64,000 nt of DNA, taken from Ideonella livida. Lineage in GTDB: Bacteria > Pseudomonadota > Gammaproteobacteria > Burkholderiales > Burkholderiaceae_C. Each line of letters begins with the position of its first letter. Positions within the stretch are counted from its first letter, which is position 1. The stretch is from the NCBI RefSeq assembly GCF_010499455.1, contig NZ_JAAGOH010000010.1, positions 62,001-126,000 of the forward strand, read 5' to 3'. The translations under genes and the position numbers were made by a program. Positions 30,401-39,352 of this stretch are shown piece after piece. Below the pieces are notes generated by a model that was not told where the DNA came from, made no database searches, and saw nothing but the letters and a program-made list of their open reading frames with translations.

Positions 30401-33400
30401 TCATTTGGCAGGCCGTGGCGCGCGGCGCCCCCATCGCCAGCCGCGCCAATGCACCAGGTCATCGACCACCGAGAACACCACCGGGATGACCAGCAGCGAC
30501 AGGAAGGTGGAGGTGATCAGGCCGCCGATGACGACGATGGCCATGGGGGAGCGGAAGCTGGGATCCACCCCCACGCCCAGGGCAATGGGCAGCATGCCGG
30601 CCCCCATGGCGATGGTGGTCATGACGATGGGTCGGGCGCGCTTGCGGCAGCCGTCCAGCAGCGCGTCCCAGCGGGAGAGGCCGTGGTCCCGCCGGGCGAT
30701 GATCACGTAGTCCACCAGCAGGATGGAGTTCTTGGTGGCGATGCCCATGAGCATGATCATGCCGATGAGCGAGGGCATGGACAGGGCCGAGCGGGTGGCG
30801 AACAGCGCCAGGAATGCCCCTGGCACCGACAGCACCAGCGCCGCCAGGATGGTGACAGGCTGCACGAACTGGCCGAACAGCAGCACCAGCACGGCATAGA
30901 TGCACAGCACCCCCGCCAGCATGGCCAAGCCAAAGCCGGTGAACAGCTCGCCCATGGCCTCGGCATCGCCCACGGAGCTGCGGCTGACGCCCGGGGGCAG
31001 TTCCTTCAGGCTGGGCAGGGCCAGCGCGGCGGCCTCCACCTCGCCCAGGGGCTGGCCGTTGAGCTCGATCTCGAAGTTGACGTTGCGCTGGCGGTCAAAC
31101 CGGTCCACCTGCGCCGGACCGCTGGCCACCTCCAGACTGGCCACACTGGACAGCGGCACCATGCCACGGGCACCCGGCACGGGCAGGCGGCCCAGCAGGT
31201 CCAGGTCCTGCCGGGCGGCATCGGGCAGGCGCACCACCACCGGCACCTGGCGCTGCGGCAGGTTGAGCTTGGGCAGGGCCTGGTCGTAGTCGCCGCTGGT
31301 GGCCACGCGCAGGGTGTCGGCCACGGCGGCGGTGGTCACCCCCAGGTCGGCCATGCGGGTGAAGTCCGGGCGGATGATCAGCTCGGGCCGCTGCAGGCTG
31401 GCGGTGGAGACCACGGCGCCGATGCCGGGGATGCCGCGCAGCTCGCGCTCGACCTGGGCGGCGTGGCGGTTCAGGGCTTCGCCGTCCTCGCCGGCCAGCA
31501 CCAGCTGGTACTTTTCACTGGAGCCGCCCAGACCCACCTTGACACGCGCGCCAGGCAGGGCCAGCAGCGCCTCGCGCAGTTGCGCCTCCACGGTCTGCTT
31601 GGACAGGCCGGGGCGGTCGTTGCGGTGGGTCAGGTTGAGGGTCAGCGTGGCCTTGCGGACGCTGCCGCCGGTGGACGGTGCAAAGGGATCGCCACCGGCG
31701 GAGCCGCCGCCGATGGCGGTGTAGATCTGCTTGACCTGCGGATGTGCAGCCACCAGGCCGCGGGCCCGCTCGGCAGCGTCGAAGGTGTCGCGGAAGGTGC
31801 TGCCCGGGGGCAAGGTCAGCGTCACCTGGGTCTGCGACAGGTCATCGGGCGGGATGAAGCCCGAGGGCAGCAGCGGCACCAGCATGAAGCTGCCCACAAA
31901 GAACACCAGCGTGGCCGCGGCGGTGCGCCAGCGGTGGCGCAGGCAGGCGGCCGCCCAGCGCTCATAAACCACCAGCCAGCGCGGCGTGGCACCGGGCTCG
32001 GCCACCGGCCGCAGCATGTAGGCGGCCATCATCGGCGTGAGCATGCGCGCCACCACCAGCGAGAAGAACACCGCCACCGCCGCCGTCCAGCCGAACTGCA
32101 CGAAGAAGCGGCCGACGATGCCGGTCATGAACGCCGTGGGCAGGAACACCGCGATCAGGGTGAAGGTGGTCGCGATCACCGCCAGGCCGATCTCGTCGGC
32201 CGCCTCCATCGCCGCCTGGTAGGGTGTCTTGCCCATGCCCAGGTGCCGCATGATGTTCTCGATCTCGACGATGGCATCGTCCACCAGGATGCCCACCACC
32301 AGCGACAGCGAGATCAGCGTCACCCCGTTGAGCGAGAAGCCCATGAGGTACATGGCCCCGAAGGTGGGAATGATGGACAGGGGCAGCGCGGCCGCGGCCA
32401 CGAAGGTGGCCCGCCAGTCGCGCATGAACAGCCAGACCACCAGCACCGCCAGCGCCGCCCCCTCGTACATCAGCTTCATCGAGCCGTCGAAGTTCTCCTG
32501 CACCGGGTCGACGAAATTGAACACCTCAGTGACGGTGATGTCGGGGTGCTCCTCGCGCAGGCTCTGCAGCGCCTGCCGCACGCCGGCTGCCACTTCCAGC
32601 TCGCCGGCGCCACGGGAGCGAGAGACTTCGAAGGCCACGGCGAGCTGACCGTCGATCAGCGCGGCCGAGCGCTGTTCGGCCACCGTGTCCTGAACGGTGG
32701 CGATCTGGTCCAACCGCACCCGCCGGCCGTCGGACAGGCTGATGTCCATGGCCGCCAGGGCCTCGGCCGAGCCCACGGCGGCCAGGGTGCGCAGCGACTG
32801 TTCGGCGCCGCCGACGTCGGCCCGCCCCCCGGCGGCATCCTGCTGGATGGCACGCAGCTGGCGCGAGACATCGGCCGCGGTGGCGCCCAGCGCCAACAGG
32901 CGGCCCGGATCCAGCGTGACCTGCACCTCGCGGTTGACCCCGCCCACCCGGCTGACCGCCCCCACGCCCTTGACCGCCAGCAGCGCCTTGGTCACCGACT
33001 TGTCCACAAACCAGCTCAAGGCCTCGTCGTCCATGCGGCTGGAGGCCACCGTGTAGGTCAGGATGGGCTGGGCGGCCAGATCGAGTTTGCTGACGATGGG
33101 GTCACGCAGGTCGCCGGGCAGATCCGAACGCACCCGGGAGATGGCGTCGCGCACATCGTTGACCGCCTCGGTCAGCGGCTTCTCCAGGCGGAACTCCACC
33201 GTCAGGGTGGCCATGCCATCCGAGAGCGTGGTGTAGATGTGCTTGACCCCCTGCAGCGTGGCGATGGAGTTCTCGAGCTTGCGGGCGACATCCACCTCCA
33301 GCTGCCCGGGGGCCGCCCCCGGCAGCGCCGCCGAGACGGTGACCATGGGCAGCTCCACATCGGGGAAGTTCTGCACCTTCATGGCTGCAAAGCCCAGCAG

Positions 33401-33475
33401 ACCCGCCAAGGTCAGCAGCAGGAAAAAGAGCACCGACGGGGTCGGGTTGCGAATGGACCAGGAGGAGACGTTCAT
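30401..33475 (-). CDS. RND-family efflux permease
   Basis: A 1024-residue inner-membrane pump of the AcrB/MdtB superfamily. It opens with SSWSIRNPTPSVLFFLLLTL, contains the proton-relay pair in VGILVDDAIVEIENI and the FPDVELPMVTVSAALPGAAP porter segment, and has two sets of about six helices separated by large periplasmic loops. It is proton-driven; the substrate is not evident. The adaptor gene is 43 bp upstream in the same operon. No TolC-like outer-membrane factor is in the window, so the pump probably borrows one encoded elsewhere. Confidence 0.95.
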   Translation of the reverse strand: MNVSSWSIRNPTPSVLFFLLLTLAGLLGFAAMKVQNFPDVELPMVTVSAALPGAAPGQLEVDVARKLENSIATLQGVKHIYTTLSDGMATLTVEFRLEKPLTEAVNDVRDAISRVRSDLPGDLRDPIVSKLDLAAQPILTYTVASSRMDDEALSWFVDKSVTKALLAVKGVGAVSRVGGVNREVQVTLDPGRLLALGATAADVSRQLRAIQQDAAGGRADVGGAEQSLRTLAAVGSAEALAAMDISLSDGRRVRLDQIATVQDTVAEQRSAALIDGQLAVAFEVSRSRGAGELEVAAGVRQALQSLREEHPDITVTEVFNFVDPVQENFDGSMKLMYEGAALAVLVVWLFMRDWRATFVAAAALPLSIIPTFGAMYLMGFSLNGVTLISLSLVVGILVDDAIVEIENIMRHLGMGKTPYQAAMEAADEIGLAVIATTFTLIAVFLPTAFMTGIVGRFFVQFGWTAAVAVFFSLVVARMLTPMMAAYMLRPVAEPGATPRWLVVYERWAAACLRHRWRTAAATLVFFVGSFMLVPLLPSGFIPPDDLSQTQVTLTLPPGSTFRDTFDAAERARGLVAAHPQVKQIYTAIGGGSAGGDPFAPSTGGSVRKATLTLNLTHRNDRPGLSKQTVEAQLREALLALPGARVKVGLGGSSEKYQLVLAGEDGEALNRHAAQVERELRGIPGIGAVVSTASLQRPELIIRPDFTRMADLGVTTAAVADTLRVATSGDYDQALPKLNLPQRQVPVVVRLPDAARQDLDLLGRLPVPGARGMVPLSSVASLEVASGPAQVDRFDRQRNVNFEIELNGQPLGEVEAAALALPSLKELPPGVSRSSVGDAEAMGELFTGFGLAMLAGVLCIYAVLVLLFGQFVQPVTILAALVLSVPGAFLALFATRSALSMPSLIGMIMLMGIATKNSILLVDYVIIARRDHGLSRWDALLDGCRKRARPIVMTTIAMGAGMLPIALGVGVDPSFRSPMAIVVIGGLITSTFLSLLVIPVVFSVVDDLVHWRGWRWGRRAPRPAK

Positions 33476-33517
33476 GGTGCGGGGTGGGCGTGGCGTTCTG
33501 GAGAGGGACGGCGCCGC

Positions 33518-34648
33518 TCAACGGCTGGCCGCGGCCTGCGGCGCGGCGGGAGAGCCCGACGGCAGCGCCGGGGCCTGTCCCACCACCTTGACCAAGTCGC
33601 CCTCGGTGAGGAAGGCGCCGCCCGCGGCCACCACCCGGGCCTGCGCGCCCAGCCCGGACAGGATCTCGACCTCACCGCCCAGGCGCCGGCCCACCTGCAC
33701 CTTGCGGCTGCGCACCCGCTGGTCGGCCCCCACCTCCAGCACGTACTGGAAGCCGTCGCGGGCCACCAGGGCCGCCTGCGGCAGCACCAGTGCCGGGCGT
33801 TCGCCCAGCACAAACTCGCCGCGGGCATGCATGCCGGCCCGGGCGCCGCCCCCCGGCGCCAGGTCGACGTAGACCAGGCCTTGGCGGGTGGCAGGCTCCA
33901 CCGTGGGCGCCACCTGCCGCACCGTCCCCGCCACCACCTCGCCCGACGGGGTCGTCAGGCGGGCCTTGAGGCCGGGCTTGAGACGGCCCAGCTCGGCGGC
34001 CGGCACCTCGGCCCGCCATTCCAGGCGCTCGCGGCGGATCAGGCGGAACAGCTCCTGCCCGGTGCCGGCATAGCCGCCCACCACCGCCAGCCGCGCGGAG
34101 ATGACCCCGTCATCAGGCGCCAGCACCTGGGCCTGGGACAGGCGCAACTCGTCGGCCGCCAGCCTGGCCTTCACCGACTCCACCCGCGCTGCGGCGGTGG
34201 CCTCCGCGGTGTAGGCCTGTTGGGCCGCCTGCTGGCTGATGGCCCCGCCAGGGGCCAGCTCACGGGCCCGCGCAGCGTTGGCCCGAGCCTCGGCGGCCAC
34301 GGCCTGCGCCTCGGCCAGGCCAGCGCGGGACTGGGCCAGGTCGGCCTGCAGGGTCTCGGTGGCCAGGCGGGCCAGCACCTGGCCCTTGCGCACCTTGTCT
34401 CCCACCTGCACCGCCACCTCCACCAGGCGACCGCCCGCGCCCTCAGCGGCCACCACCGCCTCCTGCCAGGCGGCAATCACACCCGCCGCAGGCAGGGGCT
34501 GGGCCCACTGGGCCGTGGCGGGGGCGACGGTGGTGACCGTCAGGGCTGGCCGCGGCGGGGCGGAGGCCGGCTGCGCGGCGGCCGCCCCTCCCAGCAGCAG
34601 GACAAGGGCAAGAGCGAGCGGACGCAGGCGCAGGCAGGCAGCAGGCAT
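33518..34648 (-). CDS. RND efflux periplasmic adaptor subunit
   Basis: A 376-residue membrane-fusion protein. A signal peptide (residues 1-24, ALVLLLGGAAAA) is followed by a biotinyl-lipoyl half (VAVQVGDKVRKGQVLARL), a helical hairpin (about 85-150), the second lipoyl half (VLAPDDGVISARLAVVGGYAGTG), and a beta-barrel and membrane-proximal domain (GLVYVDLAPGGGARAGMHARG, VLVPQAALV-type). It links the RND permease to an outer-membrane channel. The ATG at 34648 is used because upstream sequence is low-complexity. First gene of the pump operon. Confidence 0.93.
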   Translation of the reverse strand: MPAACLRLRPLALALVLLLGGAAAAQPASAPPRPALTVTTVAPATAQWAQPLPAAGVIAAWQEAVVAAEGAGGRLVEVAVQVGDKVRKGQVLARLATETLQADLAQSRAGLAEAQAVAAEARANAARARELAPGGAISQQAAQQAYTAEATAAARVESVKARLAADELRLSQAQVLAPDDGVISARLAVVGGYAGTGQELFRLIRRERLEWRAEVPAAELGRLKPGLKARLTTPSGEVVAGTVRQVAPTVEPATRQGLVYVDLAPGGGARAGMHARGEFVLGERPALVLPQAALVARDGFQYVLEVGADQRVRSRKVQVGRRLGGEVEILSGLGAQARVVAAGGAFLTEGDLVKVVGQAPALPSGSPAAPQAAASR

Positions 34649-35353
34649 GGCAGTGGCGTGGAGACGCCGGCCGCCGGCAAAGCCGACCAGGCCAGGCGTG
34701 GACAGGGGTGGAGAGGAAGGGTGAGCGCGCAGCACCCGGCACCGCCGTGGCCGCCCGTCGCCCCCTGATCGCCGATTATGAGCAAGCGGCGGCCCCAGGC
34801 ACCGCGAACGGCGTGGACCGCCCCCACGCTCAACGCCGCCCGCCTGCCTTCGGGTCATCCCGCAGTCCCGGACGGCGGCGGGGCCACTCGGCCCGCGGGT
34901 GGACCCGCAGGGCTGGCCCAGGACGCCACAGCCGACGACGCGTGCCGGCTTGGCACGGCGTCACACCTGGCCCTGGCGGGAACCCCCGCCCGCCACCCCA
35001 CCGGTGCGTCAGGCCGGACCGGCCGCGCTGCAACCTGAGCCAGGCGGCACACCCGGGCCTGCGCCAACGCGCCACGCCGCTGTACCGCCTGCGCCAGGAC
35101 GGCACCGCCACCGGTCCGGCCCGGTGCTGGCACGGCGCCTGCGATGACGCTGGGGTCGGACGGACCGTGCCACAAGCCGCCGCCCGCCCCGCTCCCAGCA
35201 TCCCTGGGGGCCCGCCGGGTCCACCCCTGGCCCGACCCGCCCACAGCACCCGAGCCCGTCCCGCCCGGACGGCCACGCCACCCACGGGGCGCCGGCCGGG
35301 CCGCCTCCCCATTCCACCCACACGCACCTCGCGCCTCACTGGAGACAAGCACC
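34649..35353. other. 705-bp stretch without a recognised gene
   Basis: Very GC-rich sequence between the divergent pump operon and porin genes. All six frames give Pro/Arg/Ala-rich peptides with no family resemblance. No clear promoter or palindrome was seen. A Shine-Dalgarno for the porin (GGAGA) lies at its right end. It may hold promoters for both neighbours and the decayed remains of a gene, but I cannot show either. Confidence 0.6.
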
Positions 35354-36499
35354 ATGAAGCACCGCCTCGCCCTCACCGCCCTGGCCGCCGCCGCCACGCT
35401 CGCCACCCTGCCGGCCCAGGCCGCCGACTTCAAGGCCGGCGACTGGACCCTGAGCCTGGGCGGCATCGTCAACGCCTACTACACCAGCAGCAGCTGCAGC
35501 GGCGACGCCGTGGGGGGCCTGGCCCTGGGCGGACGCGCCCTGGGCTGCGGCGGTGCCGACAAGTCCACCACCATCGGCAACGGCCTGCTGCCCAACGTCA
35601 TCAGCGTGGGCGCCAAGACCACGCAGGACGGCTATGACATCGGCGCCACCCTGATCATCGGCTCGGCCGTGTCCTCGGACTCCTCCATCGCCAACAACAG
35701 CAACGTCGACGTGCGCCAAGGCTTCCTGACCTTCGGCAACGCCAGCATGGGCACCGTCAAGCTGGGCCGCGACTACGGCCTCTTCGGCGCCAACGCCATC
35801 CTGGGGGACATGACCCTGCTGGGCGCCGGCGCCACCGTCAACGCCACGCAGGCCAACCGGGTGACGCTGGGCCACATCGGCGCGGGCTACAGCTTCCTGG
35901 GCATGTATGGCCAGATGGCCTACACCACCCCGGCCCTGGGCGACTTCAGCCTCACCGCCGCCCTGGTCAGCCCGGTGGACGCCTACGCCAACGCCAGCGC
36001 GGTGGCCGGCAAGACGCCCCAGGTGCAGGTGCAGGGCACGCTCAAGCTGGGCAACGCCGGCAAGGCCTGGCTGGGGGTCAAGCAGCAGAAGTTCGAAGGC
36101 GCGGGCGGCGCCGACGGCTTCACCATGAACGGCACCGAGGTGGGGGTGTCCTACACCGTGGGAGGCCTGGGCCTGCTGGCCAACTTGCAGCAGGGCAAGG
36201 GCCTGGGCCTGCTGGCCGACGGGGACAACGGCGACGGCAAGGGCAGCCACACCCTGCTGCAAGCCACCTGGCAGGCCACCGCGGCCACCAAGCTGGGCCT
36301 GAGCCATGGCCAAAGCAAGCTCAAGGACCAGGTGGGCAGCAATGTGGAGACCAACACGGCCACCACCTTGGGCGTGTACCACGGCCTGACCAAGAGCCTG
36401 ACCCTGGTGGGCGAGAGCACCCGCACCGTCTCCAAGGCCGCGGACGGCAGCGAGGCCCGCATGAACGGCCTGGCCCTGGGCGGCATCCTGTTCTTCTGA
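35354..36499 (+). CDS. Gram-negative general porin (Porin_4 type)
   Basis: A 381-residue outer-membrane beta-barrel. A signal peptide (residues 1-23, cut after LPAQA) precedes ADFKAGDWTLSLGGIVNAYY, the usual first strand of betaproteobacterial trimeric porins. The L3-type loop region contains GRDYGLFGANAILGD, and the last strand ends LALGGILFF with the terminal Phe required for barrel assembly. It allows passive diffusion of small solutes; selectivity is unknown. The start has a Shine-Dalgarno (GGAGA) 8 bases upstream. A GC-rich hairpin (36505-36522) after the stop may end the transcript. Confidence 0.9.
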   Translation: MKHRLALTALAAAATLATLPAQAADFKAGDWTLSLGGIVNAYYTSSSCSGDAVGGLALGGRALGCGGADKSTTIGNGLLPNVISVGAKTTQDGYDIGATLIIGSAVSSDSSIANNSNVDVRQGFLTFGNASMGTVKLGRDYGLFGANAILGDMTLLGAGATVNATQANRVTLGHIGAGYSFLGMYGQMAYTTPALGDFSLTAALVSPVDAYANASAVAGKTPQVQVQGTLKLGNAGKAWLGVKQQKFEGAGGADGFTMNGTEVGVSYTVGGLGLLANLQQGKGLGLLADGDNGDGKGSHTLLQATWQATAATKLGLSHGQSKLKDQVGSNVETNTATTLGVYHGLTKSLTLVGESTRTVSKAADGSEARMNGLALGGILFF

Positions 36500-36679
36500 C
36501 CCGTCCCGGCCCACAGGGCCGGAACCCATGGACCGGGAGGGTGTGGCATGCGGCTGACCCTCCCCCGGCTTGAGCCCGCGAGCGGGGCTGCCACCCGATT
36601 TCAGGCGGGTGGCCCTCCAGGACGGACGTCGTTGGGACTCCACCGGCCACCGGCAACGCCGGTTGCCTAAGATCGGGGC

Positions 36680-37342
36680 ATGTACCCCGCCTCCGCCCCC
36701 TCGCCGGCGCCAGCCGCCGCAGCCCTGCCCCCTGCCGCCGCCCTGCAACGCCTGGATGCGCTGATCACCCAGGGGGGACGGCGCCTGCTGGGCTTGGCCG
36801 GCCCCCCGGGGGCCGGCAAGAGCACCTTGGCCGAGGCCCTGCACCGGGCCCGCCCGCAGCACACCGTCATCGTGCCGATGGACGGCTTTCACCTGGCACA
36901 GGCTGAACTGGAACGGCTGGGACGTGCCGCGCGCAAGGGCGCGCCGGACACCTTTGACGCGGCTGGTTTTGTCCACCTGCTGCGCCGCCTGCGGCACGCC
37001 ACCCCGGATGAGGTGGTCTACGCCCCCGCCTTCCGGCGCGAGATCGAGGAGCCGGTGGCCGGTGCCGTGCCGGTCCCCGCCACGGTGCCGGTGCTGCTGG
37101 TCGAAGGCAACTACCTGCTGCTGGAGGAGGGCGCCTGGGCTGGCGTGCGCCCCCTGCTGGACGCCTGCTGGTATGTGGGCGTGGACCCCGACTTGCGGGT
37201 CAGCCGCCTGGTGGCCCGCCACATCCACCATGGCCGCTCCCCCGAAGCCGCCGCCGCCTGGGTGGCCCGCAGCGACGAGGCCAATGCCCGGCGCATCGAG
37301 GCCAGCGCCCACCGCGCCGACTGGGTCTGCCCGCTGGACTGA
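36680..37342 (+). CDS. P-loop nucleoside/pantothenate-kinase-like protein
   Basis: A 220-residue cytoplasmic kinase-like protein. Walker A is GLAGPPGAGKSTLAEAL (residues about 37-53), followed by IVPMDGFHLAQAEL, RKGAPDTFDAAGF and LLVEGNYLLLEE, a set shared with the uridine/pantothenate-kinase-like family that includes YggC and fructose-related FrcK. The C-terminal HIHHGRSPEAAAAWVARSDEANA segment fits the same group. The substrate cannot be read from sequence; a small sugar or nucleoside kinase is likely. It stands alone, 90 bp upstream of fur and on the same strand, with no obvious functional link. Confidence 0.8.
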   Translation: MYPASAPSPAPAAAALPPAAALQRLDALITQGGRRLLGLAGPPGAGKSTLAEALHRARPQHTVIVPMDGFHLAQAELERLGRAARKGAPDTFDAAGFVHLLRRLRHATPDEVVYAPAFRREIEEPVAGAVPVPATVPVLLVEGNYLLLEEGAWAGVRPLLDACWYVGVDPDLRVSRLVARHIHHGRSPEAAAAWVARSDEANARRIEASAHRADWVCPLD

Positions 37343-37382
37343 AGCCCCCCCGGCCAGACGCGAGGCCCGGAGGGATAAGCAA

Positions 37383-37401
37383 ACGCGAAACATTCCCATT
37401 T
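37383..37401. promoter_or_regulatory. Fur-box-like site upstream of fur
   Basis: GCGAAACATTCCCATT matches the hemP box core at 13 of 16 bases and lies 32 bp upstream of the fur start. It overlaps or precedes a possible -10 (AATAAT, 37404-37409). It suggests autoregulation of fur. Confidence 0.55.
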
Positions 37402-37432
37402 GCAATAATGGGCGCAGACCTCAGGATCGCCC

Positions 37433-37906
37433 ATGCCCCACACCCCCGTCGAACGCAACGCCGCCGAGCTCAAGACCACCGGCCTGAAGGCCACCCTGCC
37501 CCGTCTGAAGATCCTGGAGGTGTTCCAGGACTCGTCGCAGCGCCACCTGAGCGCGGAAGAGGTGTACCGCGCCCTGCTGGCGCGCGATGCCGACATCGGG
37601 CTGGCCACCGTGTACCGCGTGCTCAGCCAGTTCGAGCAGGCAGGCCTGCTGCTGCGCAGCCAGTTCGACAACGACCGGGCGGTGTACGAGCTCAACGAAG
37701 GCGAACACCACGACCACCTGGTCTGCCTGCATTGCGGCAAGGTCGAAGAATTCCACGACCCGGTCATTGAAGGCCTGCAGCACCGCGTGGCCCAGGCGCG
37801 TGGCTTTGCACTGCGCGCCCACTCGCTGGCCCTCTACGGCCTGTGCGATGCGCCCGCCTGCCAGGCCCAGGCGGAGTCCGGCCGCGGCGCCCTCGGCTTG
37901 CGCTGA
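37433..37906 (+). CDS. fur: Ferric uptake regulator
   Basis: A 157-residue iron-responsive repressor. The winged helix includes [16 protein letters not shown] and [15 protein letters not shown], nearly identical to the E. coli Fur helix. The metal-binding part has [18 protein letters not shown] and a second Cys pair CDAPACQ near the end. With Fe(II) it binds Fur boxes and represses uptake genes. In many betaproteobacteria the housekeeping fur lies next to an omlA/smpA gene; here it is within an iron/haem cluster, so it could be either the main or a second Fur. Shine-Dalgarno is weak (AGGA). Confidence 0.95.
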   Translation: MPHTPVERNAAELKTTGLKATLPRLKILEVFQDSSQRHLSAEEVYRALLARDADIGLATVYRVLSQFEQAGLLLRSQFDNDRAVYELNEGEHHDHLVCLHCGKVEEFHDPVIEGLQHRVAQARGFALRAHSLALYGLCDAPACQAQAESGRGALGLR

Positions 37907-37914
37907 CCGCCGCA

Positions 37915-37949
37915 CGGCGGGTGCCCCCTGCGCCAGGGGCCACCCGCCG
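37915..37949. terminator. Hairpin after fur
   Basis: A 9-bp outer stem (37915-37923 with 37941-37949) and an inner CCCC/GGGG stem. No T-run follows on either strand, so termination is possible but unproven. It lies between the fur stop and the stop of a small convergent frame. Confidence 0.45.
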
Positions 37950-37954
37950 CCAAA

Positions 37955-38050
37955 TCAGGCCTGCAGCGGCACAAACAGATAGACCGCCGCCACCACGGCC
38001 AGCACCAGGGCCCAGTCCAGGACGGCACGCAGACGGGTGTCGCGCCTCAT
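37955..38050 (-). CDS. Possible 31-residue single-helix membrane protein
   Basis: A short frame: basic N-terminus (MRRDTRLRAV) then one hydrophobic helix (VLDWALVLAVVAAVYLFVPL). The positive-inside pattern fits a small inner-membrane protein, and the frame ends just before the fur hairpin. No family is recognised and no strong Shine-Dalgarno was seen. It is downstream, on the same strand, of the Fur-box-preceded gene at 38295-38669, so the two could be co-transcribed. It may also be chance. Confidence 0.4.
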   Translation of the reverse strand: MRRDTRLRAVLDWALVLAVVAAVYLFVPLQA

Positions 38051-38294
38051 GGCTCGCCGGCACCACCGGCGCCAACGGGGCTGCCGCAGCCGACCGGACC
38101 GACTGCCCCGCCGGCCTCCCCCTGCGCCCCAAGCAGCCAACGGCGGCGCCAGGCCGGCTCGTGCCTTGCCTCGCCCGTGCAGCAGGCGCACTGCAGGCGC
38201 GGCACGCGCCGCCCCCGCGTCCCCATCCGACGTCGGGCGTCCCGGTCATGGCGCCCCGCGGACGCTGCCGCCTGCGGCACGGAGACGCGCCCCA

Positions 38295-38669
38295 TCAGTG
38301 CACCCACCCCGTCACCGCTCCCGCCGGGGCCGTGGTCGCCACCGCCGGTGCGTCACACGCGGCTGCACCGCCGTCATCCGGCCTGACGACGTCGGCCCCT
38401 TGCGCCGACAGCGCCTCCCAGCGGTTCTGCAGTTGAACCGCGATCTGGCGGGCACCACCGCTGGCTTGCGGATGCAACTGCAGCAGGAGCAGGTGGGCGC
38501 TGATTTTGCGGGCCAGCACCCGGCGAAGCGCCTGCGGCCCCAGGCGGGACTGCGGACACGGCGCCGCCCAGGCGGTCATCAGGGCCAGCGTGGCCATCAG
38601 CAGGGTCTGCACATCGGGCGCTTGCGGAGCGTCAGTGCCAGGGCATTCGGAATGTGGAGGCATGGACAT
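38295..38669 (-). CDS. Unrecognised gene under a Fur-like site
   Basis: A 124-residue protein that I do not recognise. The N-terminal part has a short hydrophobic segment (VQTLLMATLALMTAWAAPC), then a basic amphipathic stretch LRRVLARKISAHLLLLQLHP and QIAVQLQNRWEALSAQG, and an Ala/Thr-rich tail. The segment could be a weak membrane anchor. Support for a real gene is the Fur-like palindrome at 38757-38775 with a plausible promoter (TTTAAA, 16-nt spacer, TATTAT) on the minus strand, giving a leader of about 78 nt. No strong Shine-Dalgarno precedes either candidate ATG (38669 or 38663). The gene lies divergent from hemP. Confidence 0.6.
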   Translation of the reverse strand: MSMPPHSECPGTDAPQAPDVQTLLMATLALMTAWAAPCPQSRLGPQALRRVLARKISAHLLLLQLHPQASGGARQIAVQLQNRWEALSAQGADVVRPDDGGAAACDAPAVATTAPAGAVTGWVH

Positions 38670-38756
38670 GGGGCAGAAAGAAGAATGAAGACGGTCAGTT
38701 GCAGCGTCGGACGTGGAATCACCACCACGACCACCACGCTTCGCCTCACAGATAAT

Positions 38757-38775
38757 AACGCGAACGATTCGCATT
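38757..38775. promoter_or_regulatory. Fur-box-like palindrome upstream of the 124-residue gene
   Basis: GCGAA-CGA-TTCGC with A/T flanks, a gapped perfect palindrome at the core. On the minus strand it fills the spacer between TTTAAA and TATTAT, the expected place for repression. Confidence 0.7.
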
Positions 38776-38935
38776 TAAATACGCATTGCAAGCAAGGACA
38801 TACCGCCACCGGACACCGCCCCACCCGGCGCAGGCCCGCCGCCAAGCTCGCGTGCCCCCTCCGCCGCCGGTCCACCCCAGACCCTCCGCCCATCGGACAA
38901 ACCTGGTGACATGACGCCAAACCGGCACGACAAGC

Positions 38936-38964
38936 TTGCTAATGCGAATCGTTCGCATTACGAT
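38936..38964 (+). promoter_or_regulatory. hemP promoter with embedded Fur box
   Basis: TTGCTA (-35, 38936-38941), 17-nt spacer and TACGAT (-10, 38959-38964). The perfect palindrome TAATGCGAA-TCG-TTCGCATTA (38940-38960) fills the spacer, so bound Fur would block RNA polymerase. The transcript is predicted to start near 38971, at the hemP ATG. Confidence 0.75.
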
Positions 38965-38970
38965 GCATCC

Positions 38971-39159
38971 ATGTCCTCTCCCACCACCCTACCCCGCCCG
39001 GAAGCCACGCCCGCCCCGGTGTCCGCGCCCCCTGCCGCGCCACCCCGATGGCACAGCGAACAGCTGCTGGGCCCCCAAGGGCAGGCCCACATCGTCCACG
39101 GCGATCAGGTCTACCGGCTGAGCCTGACCGCCCTGGGCAAACTCATCCTCACCAAGTGA
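38971..39159 (+). CDS. hemP: Hemin uptake protein HemP
   Basis: A 62-residue protein. The last 30 residues hold the HemP pattern: SEQLLGPQGQAHIVHGDQVY followed by RLSLTALGKLILTK, the strongly conserved C-terminus of the family. The first 25 residues are Pro/Ala-rich and variable. HemP is required for haem utilisation in Burkholderia and acts as a regulator or activator of haem-uptake genes. The start is the ATG at 38971, directly after a Fur-box promoter, with no Shine-Dalgarno; the mRNA may be leaderless. No TonB-dependent haem receptor or hmuTUV transporter follows, unlike usual haem operons. Confidence 0.92.
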   Translation: MSSPTTLPRPEATPAPVSAPPAAPPRWHSEQLLGPQGQAHIVHGDQVYRLSLTALGKLILTK

Positions 39160-39352
39160 CCCACGCCTGGGGCACCGGCGCCTGCCGTCGGTGCCCTGCG
39201 GGCGCGCATCAAAGCCATGGGGCCGGTCCCGGCAGTCGCTGCCACCGCCCTCTTTTCCTCGGCGCACCGCCAGCCCACGCCAGCCCGCGCTGCCTTTTCC
39301 TCCCGCCCCGGACGCGGCCACCCCGCCGCCCCTGCACAGGAGAACGCTGGTC

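Noticed and set aside
30398-34768. A 1456-residue open frame on the plus strand over the efflux operon
   Set aside because: It is antisense to two well-recognised genes, is His/Gln/Gly-rich and has no family resemblance. It is a GC-rich shadow.
35336-37405. A 689-residue minus-strand open frame over porin and kinase genes
   Set aside because: Antisense shadow with low-complexity Gly/Ala/Gln composition.
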